From Legionella sp. W10-070 (lineage in GTDB: Bacteria > Pseudomonadota > Gammaproteobacteria > Legionellales > Legionellaceae), in NCBI RefSeq assembly GCF_900640175.1, contig NZ_CAAAJC010000006.1, positions 55,337 to 119,336 of the forward strand: a stretch of DNA of 64,000 bases, read 5' to 3'. Below, piece after piece: positions 56,625 to 64,000 of the stretch. The position numbers and the translations under genes are program-made. The notes below the pieces were generated by a model. It made no database searches. It was not told where the DNA came from and was given only the letters and a program-made list of their open reading frames with translations. Within the stretch, counting starts at the first letter, position 1; every line of letters begins with the position of its first letter.

Positions 56625-57572
56625 ATGAGTGATGTACGTTATACAGAGATTGGTGCAGAAGAAGAAGGACAACGCCTTGATAATTATCTAACGCGGATCC
56701 TTAAAGGTGTTCCCAAAAGTCATATTTACCGCATAATTCGCTCAGGTGAAGTGCGTGTGAATAAAGGGAGGGCGCAAGCCTCTTTACGCTTGACACAGGG
56801 GGATTGTATCCGGATTCCGCCTGTGCGGGTTTCGCAAAGCAAAGAATCCCCCTTTATTGGTAATAAACTGTCGCTTAAATTACAGGAGAGCATTTTGTTT
56901 GAGGACAACAGCCTCCTGGTAATTAATAAGCCTGCGGGTATTGCTGTACACGGCGGGAGTGGTGTGGATTTGGGTGTGATCGAAGCATTTCGAAAAATAC
57001 GCAGCGATTTATCTTATTTAGAGCTTGTTCATCGTCTGGACAAAGAAACATCCGGTTGTTTGTTACTTGCAAAAAAGCGCAGTATGCTGCGGTCTATCCA
57101 TGCTTTGTTAGAGGCAAGGGAAGTGCATAAAACTTATTGGGCACTGCTTATGTATCCTTGGCAGGATAAAAAAAATAGGGTTGTTACCGCTGCTTTGGAA
57201 AAAAATATAGTAAAATCCGGGGAAAGAATTGTTACAGTCAGTCCGGAAGGTAAACCATCGGAAACGGCTTTCAAGTTGCTTGAAAATTATCAGCAGGCAT
57301 GTTGGGTGGAAGCTTCCCCGAAAACAGGACGCACTCATCAGATAAGGGTGCATAGTGCTCATCTGGCTCATCCAATTGCAGGCGATGAAAAATATGGCAA
57401 GCCAGTGCAAATAGAAGGATTGGAATTATTAAAATCACGTCTTTATTTGCATGCAAGAGCAATTCAATTTAACCTGAATGGAAAAAATTATTTGTTTGAG
57501 GCTGACTTGGACGAACAGTTTGCTGAAACACTGAAAATATTACGTGCGAGGAGCTCGTTAGGTCATGGGTAA
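56625..57572 (+). CDS. rluC: ribosomal large subunit pseudouridine synthase C
   Basis: RluC makes pseudouridines at 23S rRNA positions 955, 2504 and 2580 in E. coli. From ATG 56625 the protein has 315 residues; ATG 56619 adds two and longer starts have no match. An S4 domain (GQRLDNYLTRILKGVPKSHI) comes first, then the RluA-type catalytic motif HRLDKETSG with its Asp. It is divergent from rne as in E. coli, and the HAD gene overlaps its end by 8 bp. Confidence 0.93.
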   Translation: MSDVRYTEIGAEEEGQRLDNYLTRILKGVPKSHIYRIIRSGEVRVNKGRAQASLRLTQGDCIRIPPVRVSQSKESPFIGNKLSLKLQESILFEDNSLLVINKPAGIAVHGGSGVDLGVIEAFRKIRSDLSYLELVHRLDKETSGCLLLAKKRSMLRSIHALLEAREVHKTYWALLMYPWQDKKNRVVTAALEKNIVKSGERIVTVSPEGKPSETAFKLLENYQQACWVEASPKTGRTHQIRVHSAHLAHPIAGDEKYGKPVQIEGLELLKSRLYLHARAIQFNLNGKNYLFEADLDEQFAETLKILRARSSLGHG

Positions 57573-58233
57573 GCTATATCGCTTGGTAGTGTTTGATTGG
57601 GAAGGGACCTTGGGGGACACACTGGGGCAAATTTTTAATAGCGTGGCGATGGAAGCAAAGCGCTTGAATTTTGGTGAGGTAGATGAGCAGTTGGCTCGTC
57701 AATCAGTAGAGCTTGGGCTGGTAAAAGCGTTAAGGAAAGTATTTCCTCATTTGACCGAAGAGCAGCATGAGCAATTACTGCAGGCAGTGCAACAATCATT
57801 AATTTCCCGGACGACGGACGTTTTTTTGATTCCCGGGGCAAAAGCGTTTATTAAGCGTTTGCATGAAGCGGGCATTCATATTGCGATAGCTACCAACAAA
57901 GGTTATCAATCTTTGCAGCGTGTTTTGCATATCAGCGGATTGGACGCTTTTTTTAAGGTGACCCGGTCAGCGGGACAGGCTCCGGCAAAGCCTTGCCCTC
58001 AAATGCTGGAGGAAATTCTGGCTGAATTTGCTGTCTCCGCTGATGAAACACTGATGATAGGCGATTCAGCAACGGACATGGAAATGGCAACAAATATTGG
58101 AGTTGACGCAGTTGCCGTAGATTTTTATCACCAGCAGAAGGAGGCATTGCTTGTGGCTGGTGCCATGGCCGTATTTGATGATTACGAGCGTTTAGCTGAT
58201 TATTTACAATTATCCGAGGGAGGGCGCAAGTGA
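57565..58233 (+). CDS. HAD-family phosphatase, phosphoglycolate-phosphatase-like
   Basis: The protein has 222 residues. Motif I is DWEGTLGDT (Asp11 as nucleophile; the usual second Asp is Glu13). Motif II is ATNKGY, motif III has KPCPQML, and motif IV GDSATDMEMA. The cap is helical of the Gph type. It probably dephosphorylates small phosphates in the cytoplasm. It overlaps rluC by 8 bp and pgsA by 4 bp, so the three are one operon. The Glu in place of Asp is conservative but notable. Confidence 0.85.
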   Translation: MGKLYRLVVFDWEGTLGDTLGQIFNSVAMEAKRLNFGEVDEQLARQSVELGLVKALRKVFPHLTEEQHEQLLQAVQQSLISRTTDVFLIPGAKAFIKRLHEAGIHIAIATNKGYQSLQRVLHISGLDAFFKVTRSAGQAPAKPCPQMLEEILAEFAVSADETLMIGDSATDMEMATNIGVDAVAVDFYHQQKEALLVAGAMAVFDDYERLADYLQLSEGGRK

Positions 58234-58805
58234 ATATTTCAATCAGTTTGCCCAATTTGTTAACGCTTCTGCGCATTATGCTCATTCCAGTGTTCATTAT
58301 TGCTTTTTACCTGCCGGTTCAATGGGCGCACGGGTTGGCTGCTGCCATTTTTGCCCTGGCCAGTTTTACTGATTGGCTGGATGGCTACCTGGCGCGTAAA
58401 TTAAAACAAATGTCGCCATTTGGCGCGTTCCTTGATCCGGTTGCTGATAAGTTATTGGTCGCCTGTAGTTTATTGTTGCTTGTTGGTGCAAAGGAGATGG
58501 ACTATATCACCATTCCGGCTATTGTGATTGTAGGGCGAGAAATTGTAATTTCAGCACTTAGAGAGTGGATGGCGGAAATAGGCAGCCGTGCCAGTATCAC
58601 AGTAAGCTATATTGGTAAAATCAAGACGACTATTCAAATGCTCGCGCTTTTTTTATTAGTGGCATTCACCCCCTCTCAGTCCATATGGGGTGTTATTGGT
58701 TTTATCATGCTGTATATAGCCGCAATTTTAACTATTTGGTCGATGATAGTATACCTTACAATTGCCTGGCCTCAACTCATGGAAAAACGGCCTGTTGCGC
58801 CCTAG
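58230..58805 (+). CDS. pgsA: CDP-diacylglycerol--glycerol-3-phosphate 3-phosphatidyltransferase
   Basis: PgsA makes phosphatidylglycerol phosphate. The protein has 191 residues with GTG start and strong ribosome site (GAGGGAGG). The CDP-alcohol phosphotransferase motif is DWLDGYLARKLKQMSPFGAF and LDPVADK. Four or more hydrophobic segments. It overlaps the HAD stop by 4 bp. Next are tRNA-Gly, tRNA-Cys and tRNA-Leu, the order seen downstream of pgsA in E. coli (glyW-cysT-leuZ). Confidence 0.93.
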   Translation: MNISISLPNLLTLLRIMLIPVFIIAFYLPVQWAHGLAAAIFALASFTDWLDGYLARKLKQMSPFGAFLDPVADKLLVACSLLLLVGAKEMDYITIPAIVIVGREIVISALREWMAEIGSRASITVSYIGKIKTTIQMLALFLLVAFTPSQSIWGVIGFIMLYIAAILTIWSMIVYLTIAWPQLMEKRPVAP

Positions 58806-58846
58806 AAGAAAAGTTTTAACTAATTAAAAAAATAATTTAATTTTTA

Positions 58847-58874
58847 TTGACAGGGTCTGAATTTACGGTAGAAT
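58847..58874 (+). promoter_or_regulatory. sigma70-type promoter of the tRNA cluster
   Basis: TTGACA at 58847-58852, a 16-base spacer, and TAGAAT at 58869-58874. The tRNA-Gly gene starts 17 bases later. The elements are close to consensus. Confidence 0.75.
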
Positions 58875-58890
58875 TGCAACCCGTAGACAG

Positions 58891-58966
<76 letters not shown>

Positions 58967-58970
58967 AATA

Positions 58971-58998
58971 AAGCGACGAAGCAGTCGCTTTTTTTTTA
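58971..58998 (+). terminator. rho-independent terminator between tRNA-Gly and tRNA-Cys
   Basis: Stem AAGCGAC (58971-58977) and GTCGCTT (58984-58990), six-base loop GAAGCA, then a T-run up to about 58997. It would end or reduce readthrough from the tRNA-Gly transcript, so tRNA-Cys and tRNA-Leu may partly depend on readthrough or another promoter. Confidence 0.75.
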
Positions 58999-59007
58999 AA
59001 GTTAAAC

Positions 59008-59081
59008 GGCTGTGTGGCAGAGTGGTTATGCAGCGGCCTGCAAAGCCGTGGACGCCGGTTCGATTCCGGCCTCAGCCTCCA
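59008..59081 (+). tRNA. tRNA-Cys (anticodon GCA)
   Basis: 74 bases including CCA. The anticodon loop is CTGCAAA and the T arm is regular (GCCGG TTCGATT CCGGC). The acceptor arms GGCTGTG and CTCAGCC pair except for a U6-U67 mismatch, where G-G-C-U-G-A-G would be expected. Confidence 0.95.
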
Positions 59082-59086
59082 AATAT

Positions 59087-59174
59087 GCCCAGGTGGCGAA
59101 ACAGGTAGACGCAAGGGACTTAAAATCCCTCGGACCAAAAGTCCGTGCCGGTTCGACTCCGGCCCTGGGCACCA
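59087..59174 (+). tRNA. tRNA-Leu (anticodon TAA)
   Basis: 88 bases with CCA. Acceptor GCCCAGG pairs with CCTGGGC, the anticodon loop holds TTA-A-A (anticodon UAA), and a long variable arm (CGGACCAAAAGTCCG) marks it as class II. Acceptor, D and T arms are regular. Confidence 0.96.
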
Positions 59175-59388
59175 AAAATTAGATTTTCCTCATTTAAGAG
59201 GCAATTTTTTCGATCCACCACATCCTCCTTTTAACCTGTAGTTTTTAAAATTTCTAAATTCATAAGTCCTCCGTTGTAGCCATTTTATCTTTCGCTGAAA
59301 GCCTTCGGTAACTCCATTAAATTGAGAGCTATGGAATGACGAAGACTGTTGATTTACTATATGCAGATTATGAAAAATGGGGCAAAAA

Positions 59389-59592
59389 ATGGGAAATAAG
59401 ATAAAAGCGTTTTTCCTGGCTCTAGCAGTCCAGACAGGGTTTCTAGGGTTGTTTTTTTTAGGAGGACTTTTAGACCCGCTGATTGTACTTTGGTTGGCAG
59501 TGGGATATTTCTTTATAATAGGGTTCTATTTAATGTATCGCTATTTGCTGGCAAGTCTGATTAGCGGAGTGGCAAATAAGCACGATATTTAG
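59389..59592 (+). CDS. small membrane protein, unknown
   Basis: The protein has 67 residues from ATG 59389 (71 from 59377). Two hydrophobic segments (FFLALAVQTGFLGLFFLGGL and VLWLAVGYFFIIGFYLMY) give a small inner-membrane hairpin with a basic N-terminus. I recognise no family. It stands in a relatively AT-rich stretch behind the tRNA cluster. Confidence 0.5.
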   Translation: MGNKIKAFFLALAVQTGFLGLFFLGGLLDPLIVLWLAVGYFFIIGFYLMYRYLLASLISGVANKHDI

Positions 59593-59696
59593 CAATTATA
59601 TCGTTTATGCAGATTCAGGAGATCCGAATAATTATCAGCGCGGATCTCATGGAATCCTTATCCAATGTGATTGATCCTGAAAGAGGATAGAAAATA

Positions 59697-60137
59697 ATGA
59701 CGAGCTTTAAAATTCCATCAATTAAAAAAAGCATATTCAGTACTGCAATTGACGTCAGGATTAATGATATTAATTATGGAAATCATTTAGGGCATGATTC
59801 GTTGATATCTTTTTTTCACGAAGCAAGAGTCAGGTTTTTAAGAAAAAATGGCTATACGGAGCTGGATATTGATGGTCTGGGGATTTTAGTAACAAATTTA
59901 GTGGTAAATTATATAAATGAGGCATTTTACTCGGATAATATAATGATAGATTTGGGGATTGGAGAAATTAAAAGAACAAGCGTTGATTTAATTTATCAGG
60001 CTAAAATACAAGAGACAAAAAAAGTGATAGCCAGCGCCTTAACTACAATCACTTTCTATGATTATAAAAAATCAAAGGTTGCAAGAGTCCCTGAGAAATT
60101 TTTGGCCTCTATTGGAATAAATAATATTAAAGATTAA
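59697..60137 (+). CDS. 4HBT-family acyl-CoA thioesterase
   Basis: The protein has 146 residues of hotdog fold: VRINDINYGNHLGHDSLISF with the catalytic Asp and the FFHEARVRFLRKNG helix typical of 4-hydroxybenzoyl-CoA thioesterase-like enzymes, and VVNYINEAFYSDNIMIDLGI as the second strand. It hydrolyses acyl-CoA thioesters; the substrate is unknown. Base composition is more AT-rich than the surrounding genes, so it may have been acquired. AGAGGATAGAAAATA precedes the start. Confidence 0.8.
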   Translation: MTSFKIPSIKKSIFSTAIDVRINDINYGNHLGHDSLISFFHEARVRFLRKNGYTELDIDGLGILVTNLVVNYINEAFYSDNIMIDLGIGEIKRTSVDLIYQAKIQETKKVIASALTTITFYDYKKSKVARVPEKFLASIGINNIKD

Positions 60138-60275
60138 ATAGAGGACATAGGGAACTTAAACCCTATGGTTATTTGGATGACTTTGTAAATGATTCATACC
60201 TTTTCCTAATAGTTTAAATCAATTATCATACTCAGCATCGGGCAAGATTTTGGGTAAGATTTTCTATTTTTTGTA

Positions 60276-61004
60276 ATGTATATAATTGTCGGTAATTTCG
60301 GAAATCATTCTTTGGCTGTCATGCAAGCCCTTATTGAAAAGGGTTTATCGCCTATTCATTTTGTTTCTGTCGATACGGGTTGGTCAGCGGCTTCCTGGGC
60401 TGAGAGAGTTCAGCAAGGTACTGATTATGCAATCAGTCAGGGAGTAGTGGTTCACAGGTTGGTTCCTCAGCCAGCTTTTTCAGAAATGGTTATCAGCCGT
60501 AAGCAGTTTCCTAGCCCCAAGTTTCAGTGGTGTACCAGCTTTCTTAAGGGATTGCCTATTCTTGAATATTTAGATGAACATGATCCTTCCTGTGAAGCAC
60601 TCATTGTCTCCGGAAAACGTCAGCAGGATTCGCGACGCTATAATAACTTACAGGAATTTGAATACCAGAATGAATTATATCAGGGACGTACCTTATGGCA
60701 CCCCTTATGGCAAACGAAAGAGGAAGCATTCGTTAAGTTGATTGCAAGGGCAGGGTTTAAAGTACTTCCACATCCAAGTCTCGAATGTAGTCCTTGCATT
60801 CATATGGCTCTTGAACAATTAAACTTTCTGGAGCCCCTCTCAGTTAAGCGATTGCAAATGGTTGAAGACAGGGTAGCGCAGACCATGTTTCAACAGCCCA
60901 TTACTCAGTTATGTACGGTTTCAAAAGAGGTAAAGAGGCAAGAGGATCTAAGCTTGCAACAATTTGATTCTGGCTGTGGTGCCCCGTGGGGTTGTGGGGA
61001 ATAG
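60276..61004 (+). CDS. PAPS-reductase/adenine-nucleotide alpha-hydrolase-like protein with degenerate PP-loop
   Basis: The protein has 242 residues. Near the start, where related enzymes have an SGGKDS-type PP-loop, it has GNFGNHSLAV (residues 6-15). Later, VDTGW (32-36), KFQWCTSFLKGLPI (82-95) and LIVSGKRQQDSRR (109-121) match the CysH/alpha-hydrolase group. Cysteines at 86, 171, 174 (ECSPC), 234 and 240 (GCGAPWGCGE) suggest an iron-sulfur or metal site. Without the full PP-loop it may not activate nucleotides as CysH does. Neighbours give no pathway hint. Family certain in outline, activity unknown. Confidence 0.6.
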   Translation: MYIIVGNFGNHSLAVMQALIEKGLSPIHFVSVDTGWSAASWAERVQQGTDYAISQGVVVHRLVPQPAFSEMVISRKQFPSPKFQWCTSFLKGLPILEYLDEHDPSCEALIVSGKRQQDSRRYNNLQEFEYQNELYQGRTLWHPLWQTKEEAFVKLIARAGFKVLPHPSLECSPCIHMALEQLNFLEPLSVKRLQMVEDRVAQTMFQQPITQLCTVSKEVKRQEDLSLQQFDSGCGAPWGCGE

Positions 61005-61076
61005 GGTTTTCAATCGCAACATTCAAATATGGAAGGATGAAGGCGAATAAAATGATAGATATTTAATGAGGTCTGC

Positions 61077-62069
61077 TTATTCCTCTTCAGGAGGCGATCT
61101 TTTTATTAAGTCATTGGCTGCTTGTTTGGCAGTCATCTTTCCCTGTAAGAGAGCATGTACCTGAAAGCAAATAGGCATGTCTACTTGAAATTTTTTTGCC
61201 AGAGAACAAATCTGGGAAGCGTTGTGTTTTCCTTCCACAACCTGGCCTATCTGACTTTCTGCTTCCACAAGATTGGCACCACGCCCTAAATGTAGACCAA
61301 AACGTCGATTGCGTGATTGATTATCAGTACAGGTCAGTACAAGATCGCCAACACCGGCTAAGCCCATAAATGTTTCTTCGCGGGCTCCCATTTTGATGCC
61401 CAGACGTCTCATTTCAGCTAACCCTCTGGTTATCAGGGCTGCTTTGGCATTGGCTCCATAACCTAGCCCGTCGCTAATCCCGCAGGCAATAGCCAATACA
61501 TTTTTTACCGCACCGCATAACTGAACACCAATAATATCGTTACTTAAATAAACGCGTAAGTTATTCTGATGCAAAATAGCCTGAATTGATTTCTGATAGG
61601 CTGGATTATTACTGGCTAATGTTAAGGCTGTAGGTAAAAAATCAGCAACCTCCTTTGCGAAAGAAGGGCCTGATATTATCGCTATTGGAAATGATTGGCC
61701 AAATCGCTCAGCAACCAATTCACTTAACAATTTGTAACTGGCCGGATCGATTCCCTTTGTTAACCAGGCTAATCCGTGAGCGGGTTTAGGTAACTGAGAT
61801 AACAGGTTTGCAAAAGCATGTGAAGGAACTGCAATAATAATTTCGGTTGATTGTGCCAGACATTGCTCAAGGGATGCCACAGGTTCAAGGGTTTCCGGGA
61901 AGGGGATATCCGGTAAATAACGTTGATTGGTTCGCTGGTCTGTCATGGCATGTACATGCTGTGGAGTATGTCCCCACAGCAGTACCCGATTGCCACAGTT
62001 TGCCAGGTGTATTGCAACTGCTGTACCCCATGATCCAGCACCAAGTATGGCAATCGTTGTTTTCTTCAT
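61077..62069 (-). CDS. gpsA: NAD(P)-dependent glycerol-3-phosphate dehydrogenase
   Basis: GpsA makes glycerol-3-phosphate for phospholipids. The protein has 330 residues with NAD fold ILGAGSWGTAVAIHLA at the start, WLTKGID, SGPSFAKEVA, GAVKNVLAIACGISDGLGYG and the catalytic Lys in that block. It follows secB by 2 bp in the yibN-grxC-secB-gpsA operon, as in E. coli. Confidence 0.95.
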   Translation of the reverse strand: MKKTTIAILGAGSWGTAVAIHLANCGNRVLLWGHTPQHVHAMTDQRTNQRYLPDIPFPETLEPVASLEQCLAQSTEIIIAVPSHAFANLLSQLPKPAHGLAWLTKGIDPASYKLLSELVAERFGQSFPIAIISGPSFAKEVADFLPTALTLASNNPAYQKSIQAILHQNNLRVYLSNDIIGVQLCGAVKNVLAIACGISDGLGYGANAKAALITRGLAEMRRLGIKMGAREETFMGLAGVGDLVLTCTDNQSRNRRFGLHLGRGANLVEAESQIGQVVEGKHNASQICSLAKKFQVDMPICFQVHALLQGKMTAKQAANDLIKRSPPEEE

Positions 62070-62071
62070 GG

Positions 62072-62548
62072 TTAGTGGGTTGTTTCAGTTTCTTCTTGAG
62101 CTGCTTTTTTCTTTTCTTCCAGTTGCTGCATGTACAGAGCATCGAAGTTAATGGGTGCTAACACCAACTGAGGGAAACTGCCACGGATAACCTGTGAAGT
62201 AATGGTTTCACGGGCATAAGGGAAAAGAATGTTAGGACAAAAACTATTCAGCAAATGATCGATCTGCTCATTTAGCGCTCCCTGAATTGTGAAAATTCCG
62301 GCTTGCTTGACCTCAGCTAAAAAGGCAACAGCTCCATTGTTTTTTACCGTTGCTGTGACAGTCAAGACTACCTCATAAACATTCTTTTCCAATTCTGTGT
62401 GCTGGGTGTTTAAATCCAGTGATAACTCAGGCTCCCACTGCTGCTGGAAGCTTGCCGGGGTGTTAGGTGCCTCAAAGGAAGAATCTTTTATATAAACGCG
62501 CTGAATCATAAATTGCGCTTCTGGTGCAACGTTTGCTTGTTCTGACAT
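62072..62548 (-). CDS. secB: protein-export chaperone SecB
   Basis: SecB keeps pre-proteins unfolded and delivers them to SecA. The protein has 158 residues with FMIQRVYIKDSSFEAPNTP, VVLTVTATVKNNG, EVKQAGIFTIQG, CPNILFPYARETI and LAPINFDALYMQQ. The C-terminal tail is Q- and E-rich. It is 4 bp from grxC and 2 bp from gpsA. Confidence 0.96.
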   Translation of the reverse strand: MSEQANVAPEAQFMIQRVYIKDSSFEAPNTPASFQQQWEPELSLDLNTQHTELEKNVYEVVLTVTATVKNNGAVAFLAEVKQAGIFTIQGALNEQIDHLLNSFCPNILFPYARETITSQVIRGSFPQLVLAPINFDALYMQQLEEKKKAAQEETETTH

Positions 62549-62552
62549 ATTT

Positions 62553-62807
62553 TCATCCTCGTAAAAGTTTATCTAAATGCCCTTGCTTATCCAAAGCATA
62601 CATATCATCACAGCCACCAATATGTTGACCGTTGATAAAAATTTGCGGCACGGTATGCCTGCCGCTTTTGCTGATCATCTCATCGCGTTTATCGGGTTGA
62701 GCATCAATGCGAATATCAGTATAAGTAACCCCTTTTTTATCTAATAAATCACGAGCCCTCATACAGTAGGGACAATAAGCAGTACTGTATATAATTACCT
62801 CAGCCAT
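62553..62807 (-). CDS. grxC: glutaredoxin 3
   Basis: The protein has 84 residues with the active CPYC at 12-15 (STAYCPYCMRA), TVPQIFINGQHIGGCDD and the cis-Pro. It reduces disulfides with glutathione. The second gene of the yibN-grxC-secB-gpsA operon. Confidence 0.96.
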   Translation of the reverse strand: MAEVIIYSTAYCPYCMRARDLLDKKGVTYTDIRIDAQPDKRDEMISKSGRHTVPQIFINGQHIGGCDDMYALDKQGHLDKLLRG

Positions 62808-62820
62808 GGTGTTATCCTTA

Positions 62821-63243
62821 CTATTTTCCCTTTGTCAATGGTAAGTCAGCAGCTTGCCAGGCAGCAATACCTCCGGCCAAAGTCATTGGCGCTGAAAAAC
62901 CTTTCTCCCGTAATTTAGCTGCGAGTTGCGCTGATTGCAAACCGCGTGCACAAACAAGGATTAATGGCTTGGTCTTGTACTTATCCATCCGCTGTTGAGC
63001 GAAGTCTTCCGCACTCGCCCGAACAGAATCAATAATATGCCCCTTACGAAAAGTATCAGCATCACGCAAGTCAATAATCACTGCTTCTTCATGATTAATT
63101 AAATTAACTGCTTCCTGGGGTGAGAGTTCTTTTGCGCGCTTTTTCTGCGCTATCAGTTCATTAATAAAAATTAATAACAAGACAATAACCAATGCAAACC
63201 AAAGCACCCAATGGTTGGTAATAAATTGACCAAGCTGCCCCAT
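62821..63243 (-). CDS. rhodanese-domain membrane protein (YibN-like)
   Basis: The protein has 140 residues. A membrane segment (WVLWFALVIVLLLIFINELI, residues about 12-31) anchors a rhodanese domain with Cys in VCARGLQSAQLAAKLR near residue 102. It may move sulfur or act in membrane protein quality control. First gene in the operon with grxC, secB and gpsA; the order matches E. coli yibN. Confidence 0.9.
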   Translation of the reverse strand: MGQLGQFITNHWVLWFALVIVLLLIFINELIAQKKRAKELSPQEAVNLINHEEAVIIDLRDADTFRKGHIIDSVRASAEDFAQQRMDKYKTKPLILVCARGLQSAQLAAKLREKGFSAPMTLAGGIAAWQAADLPLTKGK

Positions 63244-63701
63244 AATCTACCCAGTTAATGATCACAATGAGCGAATTATCCTTAGAATAGCTTTGGAAAG
63301 CAAGTTATCATTGCCATATTACAGGGTAATTGCGGGGCAAAATCATGCTTTGTCTACAATATAAACAGAACAGTGCCATCTTTCGTTTCGCTCAGGATGG
63401 CGATAATTTGCGCAGAAAAACAATTTTAAATTAAATGGTATGATCTTGCCCTGTATCCTGCTAAAAAATCAATTTGTCTTCCATTTAAAATTTTTTTTAA
63501 ATATCTACGGCAAAAAATTTTGCAGTTTTAGAAATCCATCAAAAATTGTTGAGAAAAATCGCCAATAATATTCTCTATTGCGAAAAAGCGTTGGACTCTC
63601 TTGGCGAGATTCAATATTTGCAATATTTTAACCAGGTTGCTTAATATTTTATTAAGAGTCGAGTGTTATATTACATATGCCCTACAATCATGGAGTTTTT
63701 C
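63244..63701. other. AT-rich intergenic region, 458 bp
   Basis: The spacer lies between the divergent rhodanese gene and the F-box gene. It holds a small hairpin near 63378 (GCCATC ... GATGGC) and a low-GC stretch. No other gene or known repeat was recognised. The AT-rich composition before the F-box gene is common at acquired effector genes. Confidence 0.4.
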
Positions 63702-63920
63702 ATGTCAAATTTTAATGCTTTACCAGATGATGTCAAAAAATTAGTTTTAACCAAGTTAGAAAATAAAGATTTACGAAATACGGCTATGGTCTCTAAAGAA
63801 ATGAATACACTAAGCAAACCTTTCTTAGTCCATCCAAAAAAAAAATTACCTGCAGATGGTTACTATTATGCTGTCGGAAGCAAGATTAAAATCAGTGAAC
63901 CTTCTAGGGCATGTTTTTAA
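63702..63920 (+). pseudogene. F-box-domain protein truncated by an insertion sequence
   Basis: The protein has 72 residues from ATG 63702, with GGAG 8 bp upstream; an earlier ATG at 63663 is less likely. Residues about 3-40 form an F-box (FNALPDDVKKLVLTKLENKD then LRNTAMVSKEMNTLSK), the eukaryotic-like domain that binds Skp1 in SCF ubiquitin ligases. Legionella effectors such as AnkB and LegU1 use it. After SEPS the frame passes into an IS end (ends RACF), so the substrate-binding part is probably lost or outside the window. Candidate Dot/Icm effector, now broken. Confidence 0.7.
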
Positions 63921-64000
63921 AGTTTCAGCCACAATATAATACTTACTAAAGTTAGTGCTCCCAGAAACATGGCAGCAGTTTTATCATAACGTGTAGCAAT
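63908..64000 (-). mobile_element. IS5-family insertion sequence, one end only (runs off the window)
   Basis: The left edge is taken just after CTAG (63904-63907). Inside it, the minus strand encodes the end of an IS5-type transposase. The exact edge and target duplication cannot be proved without the other end. Confidence 0.65.
63917..64000 (-). CDS. IS5-family transposase, C-terminal end (partial)
   Basis: The minus strand reads IATRYDKTAAMFLGALTLVS, then IILWLKL and stop at 63917. The IATRYDKTA...FL block is the usual end of IS5/IS427-group DDE transposases. The rest is outside the window. Confidence 0.8.
   Translation of the reverse strand: MATRYDKTAAMFLGALTLVSIILWLKL

Overview
The window looks like a chromosomal segment of a Legionella species (gammaproteobacterium), probably not L. 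pneumophila itself. The genus is indicated by a PlaB phospholipase with its serine, aspartate and histidine at the expected positions, a complete enhA-enhB-enhC locus, phhA next to letA-uvrC, an AnkH-like ankyrin/cysteine-protease protein, an F-box protein and several coiled-coil proteins of the kind sent into host cells by the Dot/Icm system. No recent large island, prophage or CRISPR array is visible. Mobile DNA consists of one complete insertion sequence, the end of another, and several families of small palindromic intergenic repeats.

Layout. 1-3500: a FIST sensor gene and a PAS histidine kinase gene (cut by the window edge), the FIST gene split by an IS1182-family element at CTAG. 3.6-7.5 kb: two genus-type unknowns, a membrane/coiled-coil protein and a large protein with a uridine-kinase-like P-loop domain. 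7.5-16.7 kb: oxidoreductase, plaB, ispA-xseB, radA, a phasin, an IcmL-like protein, a patatin and oxyR. 17-27.6 kb: mostly housekeeping (MFS permease, djlA, waaA, dksA, hemA-prfA-prmC, a site-2 protease, comF, bioC). 28-36.7 kb: phhA, letA-uvrC and enhABC. 36.8-47.5 kb: rpsT, a large coiled-coil effector candidate, murJ, an M17 aminopeptidase, a GDSL lipase, small envelope proteins, fabI, udk and an Smr protein. 47.8-52.8 kb: prmB-aroC, then asd, a small hydrophilic gene and ankH. 53-59.2 kb: rne with a long leader facing rluC, a HAD phosphatase, pgsA and three tRNA genes. 59.3-64 kb: a short AT-rich stretch with a thioesterase and a CysH-like protein, the yibN-grxC-secB-gpsA operon, and an F-box gene cut by an IS5-type element at the edge.

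Genes probably working together: FIST with the kinase (signal input); smr-udk-fabI; hemA-prfA-prmC; the asd operon carrying ankH; enhABC in cell-wall remodelling and host entry under the stationary-phase regulator LetA encoded nearby; and three lipolytic enzymes (PlaB, patatin, GDSL lipase) relevant to life inside a phagocyte. The points most worth following are the exact CTAG-flanked split of the FIST gene, the F-box gene truncation, the P-loop kinase-like fusion, the dispersed palindromic repeat families, the CysH-like protein without a normal PP-loop, and the His-Asp-Gln-Cys arrangement in the AnkH-like protein.
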